Shown one piece after another: positions 5,296 to 7,162 of a stretch of 7,162 bases of DNA. Below the pieces are notes generated by a model, which was not told the origin of the DNA, searched no databases, and was given only the letters and a program-made list of their open reading frames with translations. Position numbers and translations under genes: made by a program. How positions within the stretch are numbered: the first letter of the stretch is position 1; each line of letters begins with the position of its first letter. The stretch comes from an uncultured Chlamydiaceae bacterium (GTDB lineage: Bacteria > Chlamydiota > Chlamydiia > Chlamydiales > Parachlamydiaceae), in NCBI GenBank assembly GCA_945957185.1, contig CAMFKA010000107.1, positions 1 through 7,162 on the forward strand. Reading direction: 5' to 3'.

Positions 5296-6156
5296 CTATC
5301 TAAAAGTTGTGACAAGGCCCTCGACGAGCATCGTCCAGCCGTCTAACATTACAAGCAAAAACAGCTTTAGCGGCATCGATATCGTCACGGGGGATAGCAT
5401 CATCATCCCCATCGCCAGGAGGATGTTAGAGGTGACAAGATCGATGACGAAAAAGGGGATATAAATCAACACTCCGATTTCAAACGCATCTTTCAATTGG
5501 CTGGTAATGAAGGATGGCATGACAATCATGAAGTCATCCGGTTTGATTTGTGCGCGGTAATCTTCGGGGAGGATTCTGTAAGCGAGGCGGTAGAAGAGGT
5601 TTTGATGTTTTGGACTTGAATTGCGCTTTAAAAAGTCTCTTAAAGGCTCTTTCGCCGCACTGGCAACTTCGATCATATAAGCAGATGATTCCGGTGTCAT
5701 CAACCCTTGGGGAGCTTGTTTCTTTCCTACGACTTCATAAGCGGCATCGTACATTTTGGCGACGGTCGGGTACATCACAAAAAGCGATAACATAAAAGCG
5801 ACGCCGTTGATAATCTGGTTTGGCGGAGCTTGTTGCACTCCCAATGCACTACGAAGCAGAGATAATACAATCACGATTTTCATGAAAGAGGTCAAAATCA
5901 TGATGATGAACGGCGACAACGATAGCAGCGTTAACGCCACCCCTTGAGTGACCAATGAAGGGCGTTTGAAGTTGTCGAATTGCTCCTGATTTTGCGCGCG
6001 GATTTGTGCGACAGCGGCACGCTGCTGAGCTTCAGTTTTGGGAGGGGTGGGTTGCGACGTTGCTGTTTGGGAAAACAGCTGTTCAATTGGAACAAAAAGG
6101 ACTGCAATGGCGATAATACCTGTCAGCAGCACTTTCAGCGTTCTTTGAAATTTCAT
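5296..6156 (-). CDS. sctR: T3SS export apparatus protein SctR (CdsR/YscR/FliP family)
   Basis: SctR forms the pentameric core of the export gate. The product has 286 residues, longer than the roughly 215-220 of typical YscR because of an N-terminal extension. That extension has a signal-peptide-like hydrophobic stretch (about 7-29) and a Gln/Ala-rich linker (30-62), as in chlamydial CdsR and FliP proteins. Conserved regions are LTSFMKIVIVLSLLRSALG (88-106), QAPPNQIINGVAFMLSLFVMYP (109-130), and the FliP-type signature MPSFITSQLKDAFEIGVLIY (213-232), followed by SPVTISMPLKL...DGW (255-274). The ATG overlaps the sctL stop as ATGA, and a strong GGGAGGG (complement of 6165-6171) lies eight bases upstream inside sctL. 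This start gives a complete signal peptide. Translational coupling to sctL is likely. Confidence 0.95.
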   Translation of the reverse strand: MKFQRTLKVLLTGIIAIAVLFVPIEQLFSQTATSQPTPPKTEAQQRAAVAQIRAQNQEQFDNFKRPSLVTQGVALTLLSLSPFIIMILTSFMKIVIVLSLLRSALGVQQAPPNQIINGVAFMLSLFVMYPTVAKMYDAAYEVVGKKQAPQGLMTPESSAYMIEVASAAKEPLRDFLKRNSSPKHQNLFYRLAYRILPEDYRAQIKPDDFMIVMPSFITSQLKDAFEIGVLIYIPFFVIDLVTSNILLAMGMMMLSPVTISMPLKLFLLVMLDGWTMLVEGLVTTFR

Positions 6157-6842
6157 GCTTTCTTCCCTCCCTCTTTAGAGGCTCCGCTTTCGCGTGATTT
6201 TTCGTAATAATTTTTCATAATCTTTTCAAAGGCGTGCTCAAGGGCTCTCCACTGATTTTCGATTTGTGCGTTGATGATTCCCCCTTCAGTTTCGATGACA
6301 CAGCCGCCTTGAGAGATATCCCCACGTGGGCGTATGGAAAGAACTTCGAGGCTCTCGAAAATTTGTCGCAGTCGATTGCGGCTGGATTCCATTTTTTCAA
6401 GATCTTTAGGGTTGACGTAGATTGTCACGCGCTTGTGTTGGGCCACCTGTTTGAGAGCATTGGAGACAATGTCGACGATGGTGTCTTCGGAAAGGGCGAT
6501 TTGATTCCCTACAATCTTCTGAGCAGCTTTTAATGCGACAGGGACAAGCAGCTTCTCGAGGTCGGTGCGGACACGGATCACCTCTTCTTCCAAAGAAGAG
6601 ATGCTCTCTTGCCATTCGCGAAACCCTTGATTGAACCCCTCGAGCTGGGCTGCTTCTTTAAGCTTTTCGCACTCTTTAAGCACCTCAAGACGGTAATTTT
6701 CAGCATCTTCTTTGACTTTTATCAACACCTCTTCGGCAGTTAAAAGACGAGAAAACGCTTCTGCAGGAATTACCTTGCTTTTGGGTCCCAGATGAACCTC
6801 TTCACCGCTAATAAGGGAAAAACATTTCTTTTTACTACTCAC
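6153..6842 (-). CDS. sctL: T3SS stator / sorting-platform protein SctL (CdsL/YscL/FliH family)
   Basis: SctL links the SctN ATPase to the cytoplasmic sorting platform and regulates it. The 229-residue product begins with a short CFSLI segment and PAEAFSRLL (26-34), as in chlamydial CdsL. A long charged coiled-coil region (about 36-97) is followed by the FliH/YscL C-terminal domain (about 98-209), with NPKDL (144-148), QGGCVIETEGGIINAQIENQ (178-197) and WRALEHAF (198-205). The lysine/glutamate-rich tail (210-229) is poorly conserved in the family. The start codon is GTG (6840-6842), overlapping the upstream stop as GTGA; no ATG lies between it and the conserved CFSLI. The 4-base overlaps at both ends suggest translational coupling. 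Confidence 0.93.
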   Translation of the reverse strand: MSSKKKCFSLISGEEVHLGPKSKVIPAEAFSRLLTAEEVLIKVKEDAENYRLEVLKECEKLKEAAQLEGFNQGFREWQESISSLEEEVIRVRTDLEKLLVPVALKAAQKIVGNQIALSEDTIVDIVSNALKQVAQHKRVTIYVNPKDLEKMESSRNRLRQIFESLEVLSIRPRGDISQGGCVIETEGGIINAQIENQWRALEHAFEKIMKNYYEKSRESGASKEGGKKA

Positions 6843-7162
6843 GAGGCACCCATTTTTTTAAAGAAATTATGAACAGTTTGTATCTCTTGTATCATCAGAG
6901 GAGTAATTCCCGGAATTTCGGTAGAGTTGATGTATTTCGACAGCAGAACGCCTCTACCGCTATCCATTTTGTGAACAATGTACCAAATAAAATCGGCGGT
7001 TTGTCCGGAGAGAGCTTTTCCAAATCGAACTAACCCTCTCTTGTGCAACAGCTTTTCTAAAATATCTTGCTCGCCATTCCATTTTTCAAGCTCTAATTTT
7101 GGCGTTACAATCTTCTCTTTTGAAAGCAAACAGCTGCGTAAAAAGTGCTGTTTTTTGATGCT
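6839..7162 (-). CDS. Partial CT560-like T3SS gene, C-terminal part (candidate SctK)
   Basis: The frame is open from the right edge of the window to a TGA at 6839-6841, giving at least 107 residues; the 5' end lies outside. A TTG at 7127-7129 is internal, because the frame continues upstream of it without a stop (CLLSKEK is preceded by KKQHFLRS). The protein is soluble and mostly helical, with no membrane segment or recognisable catalytic motif. Its identification rests on position: in Chlamydiae the gene between sctJ (CT559) and sctL (CT561) is CT560, and in Ysc-type systems that slot holds sctK, a sorting-platform adaptor. SctK proteins diverge so strongly that sequence inspection cannot confirm this. 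It overlaps sctL by four bases and is thus part of the same operon. Confidence 0.7.
   Translation of the reverse strand, partial: SIKKQHFLRSCLLSKEKIVTPKLELEKWNGEQDILEKLLHKRGLVRFGKALSGQTADFIWYIVHKMDSGRGVLLSKYINSTEIPGITPLMIQEIQTVHNFFKKMGAS

Noticed and set aside
5118..5315. Minus-strand 65-codon frame across the sctS start
   Set aside because: It is out of frame with sctS and covers its conserved core; sctS has the good ribosome binding site and clear FliQ-type motifs.
6234..6533. Plus-strand open frame of 99 codons over sctL
   Set aside because: It lies entirely antisense to the conserved C-terminal domain of SctL and has no ribosome binding site or family resemblance.
7127..7129. TTG as the start of the gene upstream of sctL
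   Set aside because: The frame remains open to the window edge, so the real start is expected outside the window.

Overview
The window looks like a piece of a chlamydial chromosome, most likely an amoeba-associated or 'environmental' member (Parachlamydia/Waddlia/Simkania-like) rather than a Chlamydia species. The main reason is the minus-strand type III secretion (T3SS) cluster on the right. Its order is [CT560-like gene]-sctL-sctR-sctS-sctT, the arrangement known from Chlamydiae (CT560 to CT564). The SctR has a signal-peptide extension, and the SctL N-terminus (CFSLI, then a PAEAF segment) resembles chlamydial CdsL. The genus cannot be fixed from the sequence alone.

Layout, left to right. 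Positions 1-353 hold no gene but contain a small nest of palindromic intergenic repeats: two REP-like units in inverted orientation, a third partial unit, and a strong hairpin. Next comes a plus-strand gene of unknown function (421-1509, copy A), then a minus-strand AAA+ ATPase of the AAA_14/DUF4143 family (1523-2875). Positions 2876-3083 hold an unusual regulatory region with three G6 tracts at 33-34 bp spacing and an 18-bp-arm hairpin. Copy B (3084-4121), a paralogue of copy A, follows. From 4118 to the right edge is the T3SS cluster, read right to left: a partial CT560-like gene, sctL, sctR, sctS and sctT. It is tightly packed, with 4-base overlaps or 15-17-base gaps.

How the parts relate. 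SctR, SctS and SctT are the core inner-membrane export-gate proteins, SctL is the ATPase stator/sorting-platform protein, and the upstream partial gene sits where SctK sits in other systems. SctU and SctV are absent, which fits the dispersed T3SS loci of Chlamydiae. Copies A and B share a near-identical promoter architecture, a conserved N-terminal ~110 residues with one hydrophobic segment, a divergent middle, a weakly conserved C-terminus and a GC-rich tag just after the stop codon. They look like a duplicated lineage-specific family, possibly membrane-associated or secreted, placed at the distal end of the T3SS operon. The ATPase gene between them is probably an independent accessory insertion.

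The most interesting points are: (1) the duplication includes promoter and 3' tag, and the tag beside copy B also encodes the last five residues of SctT; (2) the iterated G6/hairpin element upstream of the DUF4143 ATPase; (3) the inverted REP-like pair at the left edge.
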